Shown in pieces: positions 53,500-64,000 of a stretch of 64,000 nt of DNA (position 1 is the stretch's first letter; the number at the start of each line of letters is the position of its first letter). The notes under the pieces are model-generated. The model saw nothing but the letters and a program-made list of their open reading frames with translations. It searched no databases and had not been told where the DNA came from. Made by a program: the position numbers and the translations under genes. This DNA comes from Brasenia schreberi (taxonomy: Eukaryota; Streptophyta; Magnoliopsida; Nymphaeales; Cabombaceae), in NCBI GenBank assembly GCA_036023115.1, contig JAYKKT010000059.1, forward strand, positions 10,621,001-10,685,000, given 5' to 3'.

Positions 53500-53720
53500 A
53501 AGGCAATGGCCAAAGAAAGCCTAAACAGGCGACGACTAGAACAAAGCCAAAGCAAGGCGACGACCATAAGTTGAAGCAAGGTAACGACCAGAAGCTGAAG
53601 CAAGGCGACGACTAGAAGCCGAAGCAGGGCGACGGCCAGAATAAAGCCGAAGCAAGGCAATGACCAGAAGCCAAAGCAAGGTAACGGCCAGAGCAAAGCC
53701 TAAACAGGCGACGACCCGAA
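53500..53720 (+). repeat. Leader tandem repeats of copia-1
   Basis: Six to eight imperfect units of about 24-30 bp, core AAGCAAGGCGACGACCAGAAGC, unusually GC-rich for the window. They lie between the primer site and gag. No coding motif was seen. An antisense leucine-rich open frame over them is an artefact of the repeat. Confidence 0.85.
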
Positions 53721-53793
53721 CAATTCCGAAATAATGAACGGCTAAAGCAAGGCCGAGAAGAAAAAAAAAACAGTCGACGGTAGGCCGCCAGCC

Positions 53794-53841
53794 CCTCTCT
53801 CTCTCTCTCTCTCTCTCTCCTCTCCTCTCTCTCTCTCTCGA
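53794..53841 (+). repeat. (CT)n tract in the copia-1 leader
   Basis: About 45 bp of CT repeats with a single CCTCTC interruption, followed by CGAACGG. Confidence 0.9.
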
Positions 53842-54520
53842 ACGGATACTTTCTCTCTCCCCTTTTATTCAGACCCGAAAATCGCTAGCGGTTTCAAAAA
53901 ATCGTGGGACGAAACAGGTGGTTTCCAGGAAATCGCCTTGGGCAGCGGACTAAAAAGTTTGTTTTGCCCTGACCGGTTTTTTTTATTTACAATTCTGCTA
54001 CTGTAGAAAATTACAGAATTGTCCAGATATTTTTGGGTAAAAAGACTATTTTGGCCTTACTATGCAAAAATTGTTTTACCCTCTTACGTTTATGCCCTTC
54101 CCAATTGAGATAATTTCAGTTCTGTCATTCACAAAAGACAGAATTGCCCCTATACTTTTAAAAAATTACAATTTCGGCTTAAGGGTTAAAATTACAATTT
54201 TAACCCCGATCAGTCATGAATTTTACAAAAATATCAAAGAGTAATTTTACAAGTTTGTCCTTAGTCTTTGACAAAAATTTCAATAGAAGACAAATAGTTA
54301 AAATTATGGATCTGCCCTTGGTATTATTTAAGGGGTACAAAGGTAGAAATTCTTTGGGAAAATTTCAAATTTGTCCCAAGGAGCTTATGAAATTATCGTT
54401 GGTTTACTTCTATGAAATTATGCATCATTCTAACATGAATCCTACTATGTATGCTCTTTGTTTTATATTTGTTTCATTTTTAGATTGTTTGATTGTTATT
54501 ATTGCGAAACACATAAAAAT

Positions 54521-55390
54521 GAGTTCTAGGATATATGTGTCTGAGTTGGCAAAAACCGAGAAGTTGAATGGTCTTAACTTTCAAACATGAAAGAGGAGAA
54601 TCTCACTAGCTTTAACACTTGAATGTGTTGAGTATGTGTTGAAGGAAACCATACGTCTGCCACCCCCAGACGCAAGTGAGCAATAAGTAGAAATGTATAA
54701 AATATTTCTAAAAGATGATACTATAGCAAGGATAATCATGTTAACCTACATGGAGGATGACTTGATTAGGGTCTTTAAAGAATATGAGACCGCTAAAGAG
54801 TTGTTTGACTCAATAACAACTAAGTATGATATAACTGCAAAATTGTATGTGCAGTTGCTACTATCAAAGTACAACTCCTTGAGAATGAAAGAAGGAGATA
54901 ATGTAGTAGAGCATGTAAACCATATATTGGTAATGGCTAGGGACTTAGCCATAGTAAAATTAATCATCCTGAAATCAATGCAGATATTTATCATACTAAA
55001 CAGTCTACCCCCGTCATGGAACATGATCACTAGTGTCCTCAAATTAGGGTATGAGATTAACCTTTTTGAGTTGCCCCTGAAATTAGCAATAGAGGAAGAA
55101 CACATGGTCAAAACAAGAAAGAAAAGTTGTTAGTGGTGTAAGATGAGATAGCGTTTAGCTCCAAAATCAACCAAAAGAAAAATAAACCAAACAAGAAGTT
55201 TGGCAAGAATAATAATAAAGGCGGTCAAAATTTTAAGAAATCACAAGAAACTGCTTCTCGGGTCAAGTGTTTCAACTACGAAAAGATGATATACTACAAA
55301 AGGGATTACTGCAATAAGAAAGGTGGAGGAAACAACCTACAGCACGGACAGTCAGAGAAGCAGGACATAATCTGCGTGATTTCATAGTGC
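54521..55390 (+). pseudogene. gag of copia-1
   Basis: MSSRIYVSELAKTEKLNGLNF, then a TGA at about 54588 in place of the expected Trp codon. Next comes the UBN2-type gag core (54693-55133) with EYETAKELFDSITTKYD and SLPPSWNMI. The zinc knuckle near 55265-55312 is degraded (CFNYEKM..YKRDYC). At least three inactivating changes. Confidence 0.85.
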
Positions 55391-55399
55391 TTGAATATG

Positions 55400-56725
55400 G
55401 ACCTCCCGGTGATAGGTTAGTGGATAGACTCAGGAGCTACACGGCATATCTCGAAGACCAAGGAAGGGGCAATGGATCTAAAGGAATACAAACCCGAGGA
55501 ACATCGAGTCTATATGGGAAATAATACTTTCTCGAATGTTTTGGGTATTGGGTCCTTTAGAATATTTCTGCATGGCAAACCAATTGTATTGACTGATGTG
55601 TTAATTGTGTCATCTATAAGGCGCAATTTGGTCTCGATCTCTGCCTTGGTAAAGAAAGGTTTTGAGGTTAGGTTTATTCCGAACAAGGTGACTGTGGAAA
55701 AGCATGGAAGAATATTATTCTCTAGAGAATTCAATGTAGAACATGAATTGTTTAAGCTTTCTGATAATGAAATTGGTACAACTTCTGCTTATGTTAAGAG
55801 TGCATTTATTGTTGATGTGAATATGTGGCATAAACGCCTAGGGCATATAAGTCTGAAAAAGTTGAGGAAATTATCTAACTTTGACTTATTACTTGGATTT
55901 GAGGAAAATACTTTCAACAAGTGTGAAGCTTATATACAAGGAAAAATTATAAGAAAAGTTTTTCCAAATAAATCAACAAGGGCAACAACCATGTTGGAGG
56001 TTATTCACATGGATTTATGTGGACCTTTTAGAGTAAAGTCAAATCGTGAAAAGGGTTATTTTATAAACTTTATCGATGATTATTTTATATATATGTATCT
56101 ATATCTTTTGGCACATAAATCTGAGACACTTGATGCTTTTAAAGAATATAAGCAAGAAATGGAAAACCAATTAGGGCATTCAATCAAAGTCGTAAGATCA
56201 GACAGAGGTGGTGAGTATACCTCGGCAGAATTTCTGGAATTTAGTAAAGACTTTGGTATTGCAAAGCAAAATATAATGCCCAGAACACCTCAACAAAATG
56301 GTATAACTAAGAGATACAACAGAACCTTACTGAATATGACAAGGTCTATGTTGATCGATGCTTCTCTTCCAAGGGTATTTTGGGAGGAAGCAGTAAGTAC
56401 AACGGTTTACATACTCAATAGAGTACTGTGTAAGGTTGTATTCACTACACCATATGAAATGTGGTTTGGAAGAAAACCCAACCAAGGTCATCTTAGGAGG
56501 TGGGGATCTGTTGCATATATAAAGATTCTTGATCAATCTAAAGATAAGCTAGACAGTAGATCCTTAATATGTATATTCATTAGATATTCGAAATGTTCAA
56601 AAGGATATTGGTTTTATCATAAGGACCACAAACTCATTGAAAGTAGAGATGTTGAATTCTTAGAAGATACTAAGAATAATATCCTAGAAAACAATGAGGA
56701 ATGTGTTGATGATTTGGTAGACTAA
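55400..56725 (+). pseudogene. Protease-integrase part of copia-1, long open frame
   Basis: The protease site WIDSGATRHIS (Asp-Ser-Gly) is near 55428-55460. The open frame 55472-56725 (417 codons) then gives the GAG-pre-integrase block (MWHKRLGHISLKKL), a knuckle reduced to one Cys (NKCEAYIQGK, where CxxC is normal), and the integrase core DLCGPFRV...FIDDY...SDRGGEYTS...TPQQNG...YNRTLLNMTRSML (D-D-35-E positions recognisable, Glu replaced by Lys in NGITKRYN). It is the longest unbroken pol piece in the window. Confidence 0.88.
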
Positions 56726-56879
56726 GACCAATAATCTTTTGAGCCCATTGAAGATCGTCCTAAAACCACCAATACCTTAAGTGGACATAAAATGCTAAGA
56801 GCCACTCCATCCTACTTAAAGAATTATCACACTTATTTTACAGAATAAGTGTAATTCAGTAGATTTAAATGAGTTGACT

Positions 56880-58431
56880 GATAACTTGACTTATTAGTAA
56901 GCCATGAACTCATCAGAAGCAACAAACTGGGGAAAAGCCATGGATGAGAAAATTGAATCCATTGAGAAAAACCAAGTCTACGAATTGACTGATTTACCAA
57001 AAGAAAGGAAAGTCATAGGCTGTAAATGGGTTCTGAAAAAGAAATACAAGGTCGATGGTACAATCGACAAGTTTAAAGCGAGGTTGGTTGCAAAGGATTT
57101 TTCGCAAAAAGAGGGGATAAATTATATTGAGACATATTCCCCAGTTGCAAAATTTGCATCCATACGTATAATCCTGATAACATCTACATACTATGATTTA
57201 GATTTACATTAGTTAGATGTAAATACAGGTTTTCTAAATGGAGATTTAGAAGAAATCATATACATACAGCAGCCCGAAGGATTCGTAGTTGAAGGCTAAG
57301 AAGATAAAGTATATAGGCTAAAAAAATCCTTATATGGCCTGAAACAGTCACCTCGTTAATGGTATTTGACTTTTCAAAATGTCATTATAGAACTTGGGTT
57401 TGTGGCTAATAAACTTAATCACTGTGTATATGTTTAGAATAGTGGGAGCCACTTTATCATTTTATCATTATATGTAGATGATATATTGTTGACTTGGAAC
57501 AACAACGAGATGATTGTCAAAACCAAGTCATGGTTGAACTCAAAGTTCAAAATGAAGGATATGGGGGAAGCATTCTATATCCTGGGAATAAAGATCTCTC
57601 GAGATAGAGAATCTAGACTCTTATGCCTGAGTCAAGAGAGATATATTGACTATATCATCAAGAAGTTTAAAATGGGTGAATGCAAGTCTGTTGATACACC
57701 TGTTGTAAAAGGGGTCAAATTGAGTAAGGCTGATTATCCCAATGAAGGAGACGATAAGCCTAATGTTCATTATGCACAAGTTGTTGGTAGCTTGATGTAT
57801 GCTATGTTGTGTACAAGACCTGTTATTAGCTTTGTTGTTGGTCTTATAAGTAGATATCAAAGTAATCCTGGTTGGCAGCATTGGATAGTTGTGAAAAGGA
57901 TTTTAAGATATCTGAAATGAACAAAAGACTTGAAACTATGTTTTCAAGCAAATGAACTGAAAGTGGTAGGATACTCAGACGCTGACTTTGCTGGGAGCAA
58001 ATATGACAACAAATCAAAATCGGGACAAATATTCTTATTTCGAGGTGGTGTTGTTTCTTGGGCATGTAATAAATAGGGTATGTAGTATTGCATATATAGG
58101 AAGCTGAGTATGTAGCTTGCTATGTGGCTGCAATGAGTGCTGTCTGTATAAGCCGCTTCATACAAGATTTGAAGTTGGAAATAACTGATGAGCTAGTTAT
58201 CATTTACTATGATAACAATGCAGCAATTACTCTTATTAAGAGTGGAGCTGATTGCTAAAAAAGCAAGCATATAATGGTAAAATACCACTATGTTCATGAT
58301 ATGGTAATGAGAAAGGAAATATCCATCTCGTACATACCAACAGAAGATATGTTGGCAGACCCCTTGACAAAAGGCATAATAGAGAAACTATTCTTAAAAC
58401 ATGTTACAAACATGGGTTTAAGGTATATTTG
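56880..58431 (+). pseudogene. Reverse transcriptase and RNase H of copia-1
   Basis: RT begins [19 protein letters not shown] and [10 protein letters not shown], with a stop at 57212 where Gln is expected (H*LDVNTGFLNG). SLYVDDILL near 57470-57490 keeps the YVDD site. 57486-57920 holds MKDMGEAFYILGIKI and SLMYAMLCTRP. RNase H has YSDADFAGS near 57975-58000, and the last part of the pol is closed by several stops. Confidence 0.88.
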
Positions 58432-58641
58432 ATTATTTTGTAGGAAAATAACCACACAACGGACAAATAGTGTTTAATAGGTAAACAACCATACAACAGA
58501 TAAATTGTTGTGGAGGCAAATAACTACACAACAGGTACTAATTGCAATAGTAATCAGAAAATGACATCATTAGGTAAACCCTAGAAAAGTGGGAGGAAAA
58601 CAGTATGTCGATACACTTGGCTCGAATGGCCAAGTGGGAGA

Positions 58642-59064
58642 TGTTACAGATAAGGATGACCATTCTCGGCAACCCTATCTTGTAACGTCTAGACTGGTCA
58701 TCCAGTCCGTTACCAGAGATAGGGGTTATAAGATAAGAGCCATGAGTAACCGCCGAATGGTTACCAGATTTTACAATAACCGTCTGAATTCATCTGCTCA
58801 AAAGAGGGAAACCCATCGTGAAAAGCTAGGAGACAGTGAGTAGACACTGCTCTATAAATAGAGCAATGCATAATACATAAAGTGATATACAAAAAAGATA
58901 CAAGAAAAGGTCTCCTTGGAAAATTCGTTGTGAGGAAACCTCGAAATACAGCAACCTCCATTTCCGCTGCTGAAAAGGATCGGAAGACATCTAATGCAGA
59001 GAAGCAAAGCTTTTTGGCAACCCAAAGCAAAAAGAAGAGTGCATTAGGTGACGCCGATTCTTCA
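58642..59064 (+). repeat. 3' LTR of copia-1
   Basis: TGTTACAGATAAGGATGACC to GCCGATTCTTCA, preceded by GGCCAAGTGGGAGA and followed by TCAAC. Confidence 0.92.
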
Positions 59065-59069
59065 TCAAC

Positions 59070-59350
59070 ACCAATCGAAACGAGACTCTCAATCGACTTT
59101 CCTCTCGTTCTTCACCGTCTCAGGCCATTTTCACAGTGAGAAAGGCTGCCAATTCAATAAGGATATCTACAGAGCACAATCTTATCTCAGTTACCAGCAA
59201 AATCAATGCTGCAGTTCAAGCTTGTAAGCAAGCAATGGGAAGCAATAGCCTCAGACCTTCACTTCATTTCAGGGAAACCCTGCCAGTTGTGCAAATCGAA
59301 TAGTGAGTTCTTAGCTTCGATCTATGTCATGTCATTAAGATCATTTGTAT
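59070..59350 (+). other. Unassigned DNA between the two copia elements, possibly old exon
   Basis: Less AT-rich than its surroundings, with a 77-codon stop-free frame from 59070 to the TAG at 59302. Joined to the copia-1 left flank, it would follow an ATG after a GA repeat (52921). No homologue is recognised. Confidence 0.25.
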
Positions 59351-59355
59351 GGAAT

Positions 59356-59743
59356 TGTTGATGTCGAAAAATGGAGAGATAAGGAATCTTGAAAGAGAGG
59401 GATACTTGGCATGGCTCTCGAGGGACCCTAAATGTATAAATCGGATCTATCATGCCTTTTAATCTTAATTTATAGAGAGATCATAGGTCAATTAGCGTTG
59501 TTCCAACTGATATGATGATGAAAAGGTAGCATTAACACAAAAGCGAGTTATTAAAAATCATTTCCAAAAAGAGTTGGCACGTTCTATGTTGTTTGAATGA
59601 AAGTTTATAAATAACAATTCTTATAAATACCGTGTACAATCATCCCCTCCTTCTTCTCCTTTTTTTCTCTCCGGATCTTCCTAACACTTTCCTTTTCAAA
59701 CTCTGACAATCACATACGAAGTGAGGCCAATTATAACTCAACA
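59356..59743 (+). repeat. 5' LTR of copia-2
   Basis: TGTTGATGTCGAAAAATGG to ATAACTCAACA, with AGTTTATAAATAAC as TATA region near 59600. It is related to the relic at 1420-1775. The second LTR is outside the window, so the edges rest on TG/CA ends and the primer site. Confidence 0.7.
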
Positions 59744-59989
59744 TTGGTATAAGGACCTGGTTGTCGGGAACCTTCACACAAGTTTACACAATTAACAAAA
59801 AAAAGGAGCAACTGAAAAATCACACAAGTGTAGACAATTAACAAAAAAAGGGAGCAACCGAAAAAACAGAGGTGAAGCTTGGTTGGAAAGGTAGAGCAAA
59901 AGAAGAAAGACAGGTGATGATTGATCGAAAAGGCGGAGCAAACGAAAAAAGAAAGAGGTGAAGTTCAACTGAAAGATAGAGCAAAAAGA

Positions 59990-60200
59990 AAAGATAGAGG
60001 TAAGAGGTAGGGTAGAGTGACAAGCTCAGCCAGAGGCAAGCGGCGGGATGGAGCAACAAGCTCAGCTAGAAGGCAAGAGGGAAGGTGAAGCAGTAAGCTC
60101 AGCCAAAAGGGAAGCGGCAAAGCGAAGAGGTAGAATCAACCACAAGGTAAGCGGCAAAGCGGAGCAGCAGATTCAATCAAAAGCTAGAACGACAAAGACC
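59990..60200 (+). repeat. Leader repeats of copia-2
   Basis: Imperfect units of about 36-46 bp containing AAGCTCAGCCA.A.GCAAGCGGCA and GGAGCAACAAG. Same position and purine bias as the copia-1 leader repeats but different sequence. CT-rich DNA follows at 60225-60370. Confidence 0.7.
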
Positions 60201-61079
60201 AGAAAGAGTGGTGAAGAGGCACAACCCAACCCTTCTTCTCCATCTCCCCTTCTCTCTCTTTTCCTCATTGTATTCTCCCTCTCTCCCCCCTCGTTGTAAC
60301 CCTCTCCATATCACCTCTCTCCCTCTCTTCCCTCTCTAGTTTTCTCTCTTTCCCTCTCTCCCTTCTTGAACAATTCATCGTCTATGGTTTTGTGAAACCG
60401 TAAGCAGCCGAAACCACCCGGTTTTTAGAAAATCACTGACGGTTTTCCAAAAACCCGGTTTTTTATTTTATGAAACTGTCATTGGGTGAAATTATGAAAA
60501 TAACTAGATATTTTTAAGTAAAAGATAGTTTTGCCCCTAACAACAAAAGACAAAATTGTCCTTAAGTAGCTTTTAAAAATTATAAAATACTAGACTATGA
60601 TTGAAATTCACAGTTTTGCCACTATGCAAAAAGACAACATTGCCCTAATCTTTTTAAGAAAATAAAAAAATAGGCTGAGGGTATAATTATGAATGTACCC
60701 TCGACCAACCTTGAATTTTACAGAAAAAATAAGTATGTTTTTACTATTCTACCTCGAGTCTTTTGACATATTTCAAAATAGAATAGAAGGATAAAATTCT
60801 TAGTTTGCCCCTGAGATTTTTAAGAAATTACAATAACACAAAATAAAGAAAAAATTATAGTTTCATCCCTTGGTTGGTTCTAAAATAGTAGAATCAAGTT
60901 AAGAGTTTTTTTAATTGATATATAAGTATCAAATGAAAATACTAATAGGTGCTTTGATATATTTTTCAAAATAGTACCTATATATTATTACAAAGTGCTA
61001 CAGTCTACTAACACACATGGTTGGTTGTTTTTTTTTTAGATTTTCCTATTGTTATTTTTACCAAATAAATTAAAATGAA

Positions 61080-61850
61080 CTCCAAGGTATAAACAATGTT
61101 TTAAGAGATACAGTTTAACCACCTACTCCAACTACAACTAAAGAAAAAAAAAATCATATAAAACATTCCTTAGAGATGATACCAAAGCCAAAACAATAAT
61201 GCTAACCTATATGGATGATAACTTAATTAGGGTATTTAAAGAATACGAGATTATAAAAGAGTTGTTGATTCAATAACAGCTAAATATGATACTACAGGTA
61301 AACTATATGTTCAATTACTTCTATAAAAATACAACTCCTACAAAATGAAAAGAGATAATATAGTAGAACATGTAAACCAAATATTGGTAATGGCAAGAGA
61401 CTTAGTTGTATCAAAGTCGGTCATCCCCGAGGCTATGCAAATATCAACTATCCTAAATAGTTTTCCTCCTTCATGGAATATGGTTGTTACGACCTTCAGA
61501 TTAGGAGGTGAAACAAATATTTTGAGTTATCCCCTAAACTAGCAATTTTACAATATCACATGAATAAAAATAAGAAGGACAAATTGCTAGTAACTCAAGA
61601 AGAGATTGGAACAAACTCTAGACCAAAAAAAACAAAAAAACCAAACAAAAAGTTTGCCAAAAATAACAAGAAAGGTGGTTAAACTTTTAAGAAATCATAG
61701 AAAACTATTTCTCGGATCAAGTGCTTTAATTGTGAAAAGATGGGGCAGTATAAGAGAGATTGTCGAAACAAGAAGGTTGGTGGTGAAAACACTCAACAAC
61801 ATGGTCAATTACAAAAGTATTATATAATCTACATGATTTCAAAATGACTC
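61080..61850 (+). pseudogene. gag of copia-2
   Basis: MLTYMDDNLIRVFKEYE-like sequence near 61200-61250, a frameshift, then 61345-61542 (VEHVNQILVMARDLV...FPPSWNMVV) and a zinc knuckle CFNCEKMGQYKRDC near 61722-61765 that keeps all four ligand positions except that Gly-His is Gly-Gln. Several stops. Confidence 0.8.
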
Positions 61851-61853
61851 TAC

Positions 61854-62529
61854 ATGAATCGCCAAATATTTGATTGGTGGATTGAATCTGGAACAACAAG
61901 ACATATCTCGAAGAGCAAAGAATGGACTATGGACCTAAAGGAATATAAACCAAGGGAACATAGGGTGTATATGGGAAATAACACTTTCTCTAATATCCTT
62001 AGTGTATGGTCCTTTAGGATTTATGTACAAGACACAACGATCGTTCTAAATGATGTACTAATTATGCCAACAATAAGATGCAATTTAGTCTCAGTCCCTG
62101 TATTGGTTAAAAAAGGTTTTGAAGTGAAGTTTGTCTTTGTCAAGGTAACCATAGGAAAGCATGGAAGGATAGCCTTCTTAGGATTGTTCAATGACGAACA
62201 AGGTTTGTTTAAATTAAATAAAATAGAAGGATTTTCTACTTATATCAATTATGCCTTTAATGTTGATGTGAATGTGTGGCATAAACACGTAGGGCATATA
62301 AGTCGTTGAAGAAACTGTTAGACTTTGACTTATTGTCAGGTATTTAGGAAAATACTTTTGGGAAATGTGAAGCCTTTATACAAGAGAAAATGACAAGAAA
62401 GACATTTATCAAGAAAATAACAAAAGCAACAAGCTTGTTAGAAATCATTTTTGCTGATTTATGCGGATCTTTTAGGGTAAGATCTCATCGTGGGAAGGTA
62501 ATTTCACAACCTTTATCGATGATTACTCA

Positions 62530-62579
<50 letters not shown>

Positions 62580-63037
62580 TAGCACATAAATATGAGGCAC
62601 TTGAAACATTTAAAAAATATAAGTAGAAAATTGAGAACTAATTGGAGCATACAATAAAATCCTCAAATCAGATAGAGGTGGATTTTGGTATTTTAAAGAA
62701 AAATATAATGCCCAAGACACCTCAACAGAATGATGTAGAAGAAAGATATAACATGACCTTACTTAATATGACAAGGTCTATGTTAATAGACGCATCTCTA
62801 CCAAGGGTATTTTGGAGAGAAACAGTAAGTACAATTATGTATATTCTAAACAGAATACCGTATAAAATTGTATTCTCTACATCATATGAGATGTGGTTTA
62901 GAATAAAACTAAACCTAAGTCATTTTAGGAGGTGGGGATCTATTGTTAATGTAAAGATCCTTTATCAGTCTAGAGATAAGCTAGACAACAGACTATTGAC
63001 TTATCTAAATCATCAGATGGATAAAAGACATGGATGA
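61854..63037 (+). pseudogene. Protease and integrase of copia-2
   Basis: 61854-62309 starts with WWIESGTTRHISKSKEW, where the protease Asp is Glu. VWHKHVGHIS follows. 62390-62626 gives FADLCGSFRVRSHRG and then runs into a (TA)n expansion. 62642-63037 gives TPQQNDVEERYNMTLLNMTRSM and IPYKIVFSTSYEMWF. The frame then meets the internal deletion near 63005. Confidence 0.82.
62529..62578 (+). repeat. (TA)n microsatellite inside integrase
   Basis: About 48 bp of pure TA, translated as alternating Tyr-Ile, where copia-1 has a short FIYMYLYLL sequence. It grew inside the coding region. Confidence 0.95.
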
Positions 63038-64000
63038 GAAAATTGAATCCATTGATAAAAATCAAGCCTGAGAATTGACTGATTTGCCTAAAGGGAGGAA
63101 AGTTATAGGGTGTAAATAGGTTCTAAAAAAGAAATACAAGGTCGATAAAATAATCAATAAGTTTAAAGCGATGTTAGTTGTAAAGAATTTTTCATAAAAT
63201 GAGGAGATAAATTATGTTGAGACATATTCTCCTGTTGTGAAATTTGCATCTATAAGAATAATGCTAGTGATATCAGCATATTATGATTTGAACTTACATC
63301 AGTTAGATGTAAAAACTGTTTTCCTAAATGAAGACGTAGATGAAATCATATATATGTAAAACCCGAAGGATACAAAGTTGAAGGCCAAGTAGATAAAGTA
63401 TATAGGTTGACTTTTCAAAATATCATTATTGAACTTGATCACTGTGTATATGTCTAAAATAGTGGGAGTCATTTTGTCATCTTATCATTATATGTAGATG
63501 ACATATTATTGACGGAGAACGATAATGAGATGATTATCAAAACTAAGTCATGGTTAAATTCAAGGTTTGAAATGAAAGATATGAGAAGCATCATATATCC
63601 AGGGAATAAAGATTTCTTGAGATAGAAAATCTAAACTTCTATGCCTAAGTCAAGAGAAATATATTGATTATATCCTTGAGAAGTTTAAAATGAAGTCTGC
63701 ATCTACATTTGTTGCAAAAGGGGTTAAGTTGAGTGAGGTTGATTATTTTGGTGAAGGAGATGATAAACCTAATGTTCTTTATGCTCAAGCTGTGGGGAGC
63801 TTGATATATGTTATGTTATATACATGACCTGATATCAGCTTCGTTGTTAGTCTTGTAAGTAGATATCAAAGTAATCCTTGATGGTAGTAGCATTGGATAG
63901 TTGTGAAAAGGATCCTAAGATATCTTAAAGGAACAAAATGCTTCAAATTATATTTTCAAGTAGATGAACTGAAAGTGGTAGAATAATGAGATGTTGAGTT
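63038..64000 (+). pseudogene. Reverse transcriptase of copia-2, truncated by window end
   Basis: KRHG-proximal [12 protein letters not shown], then [11 protein letters not shown], a QLDVKTVFLN block near 63300-63330, LYVDDILLT near 63490-63515 (YVDD kept), MKDM and SLIYVMLY near 63800. Many stops. A deletion near 63400 removes the LYGLKQSPR region. Confidence 0.82.

Larger units (their letters stand above)
52944..59064 (+). mobile_element. Complete, decayed Ty1/copia element (copia-1)
   Basis: 6121 bp with LTRs of 419 and 423 bp, iMet primer site TGGTATCAGAGC at 53364-53375, purine tract AAGTGGGAGA before 58642, and target duplication TCAAC (52939-52943 and 59065-59069). Gene order gag, protease, integrase, RT, RNase H is copia. 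By eye the LTRs have diverged by more than a tenth, so the insertion is old. Stops in gag, before RT and in RNase H prevent autonomous function. Confidence 0.95.
59356..64000 (+). mobile_element. Second copia element (copia-2), cut by the window end
   Basis: A 5' LTR at 59356-59743 is followed by a degenerate iMet primer site TGGTATAAGGACC (59745). A purine-rich repeated leader, then gag, protease, integrase and RT follow in copia order. Internal proteins are close to those of copia-1 (MGNNTFSN, TPQQN, MTRSMLIDASLPRVFW), although the LTRs are different. About 340 bp between integrase and RT are missing relative to copia-1. RNase H and the 3' LTR lie beyond 64000. Confidence 0.85.

Noticed and set aside
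53427..53696. Leucine-rich minus-strand open frame
   Set aside because: It is the antisense reading of the copia-1 leader tandem repeats. The regular Leu/Val pattern follows from the repeat.
55400..58431. Endogenous pararetrovirus
   Set aside because: Integrase precedes RT, LTRs and an iMet primer site are present, and no movement or coat protein is seen. It is a Ty1/copia retrotransposon.

Overview
The window is nuclear DNA of a flowering plant, most likely a dicot or other non-grass angiosperm. It is AT-rich, has GT-AG introns swollen by transposons, and encodes typical plant proteins. Retrotransposons include RTE-type LINEs with (TTG)n tails and Ty1/copia LTR elements, one or two of them with a tRNA-iMet primer site. 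The species cannot be named from sequence alone. There are no bacterial features, CRISPR arrays or convincing tRNA/rRNA genes.

Two host genes lie tail to tail. On the + strand, a clathrin-assembly (AP180/CALM, ANTH-domain) gene runs from 9843 to about 27423 in 15 coding exons. Introns 3, 5 and 11 are inflated by RTE LINEs, and the last exon carries a one-base frameshift and an in-frame TGA. On the - strand, a proline iminopeptidase gene runs from 51240 down to 31500 in 11 exons. Its frame is open throughout (393 codons plus stop), with the Ser/Asp/His triad intact. Introns 9 and 10 are swollen by an RTE LINE and by a copia element that itself contains another RTE.

Layout: 0.2-2.2 kb holds a decayed hAT transposase, an LTR relic and an old RTE end. 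3.7-6.9 kb is a full-length RTE with target-site duplication (TSD). 9.8-27.4 kb is the clathrin-assembly gene with RTE insertions. 27.4-31.5 kb is intergenic, with tRNA-derived SINE pieces. 31.5-51.2 kb is the iminopeptidase gene. 52.9-59.1 kb is a complete but decayed copia element with 5-bp TSD. 59.4-64.0 kb is a second, related copia element that runs off the window.

The most striking object is at 13537-16197: a compact 2.66-kb LTR retrotransposon nested inside an RTE inside intron 3. It has 290-bp LTRs, a TTAAC TSD, an iMet primer-binding site and a purine tract, but no recognisable gag or pol. Its interior is a chain of sense-strand, intronless pieces of unrelated host genes: protein disulfide isomerase, a BOR-type boron transporter, profilin, and a Deg/HtrA-type protease. 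A tandem array follows whose units read like PPR motifs. It resembles in principle the maize Bs1 type of gene-transducing element, with a different and larger cargo.
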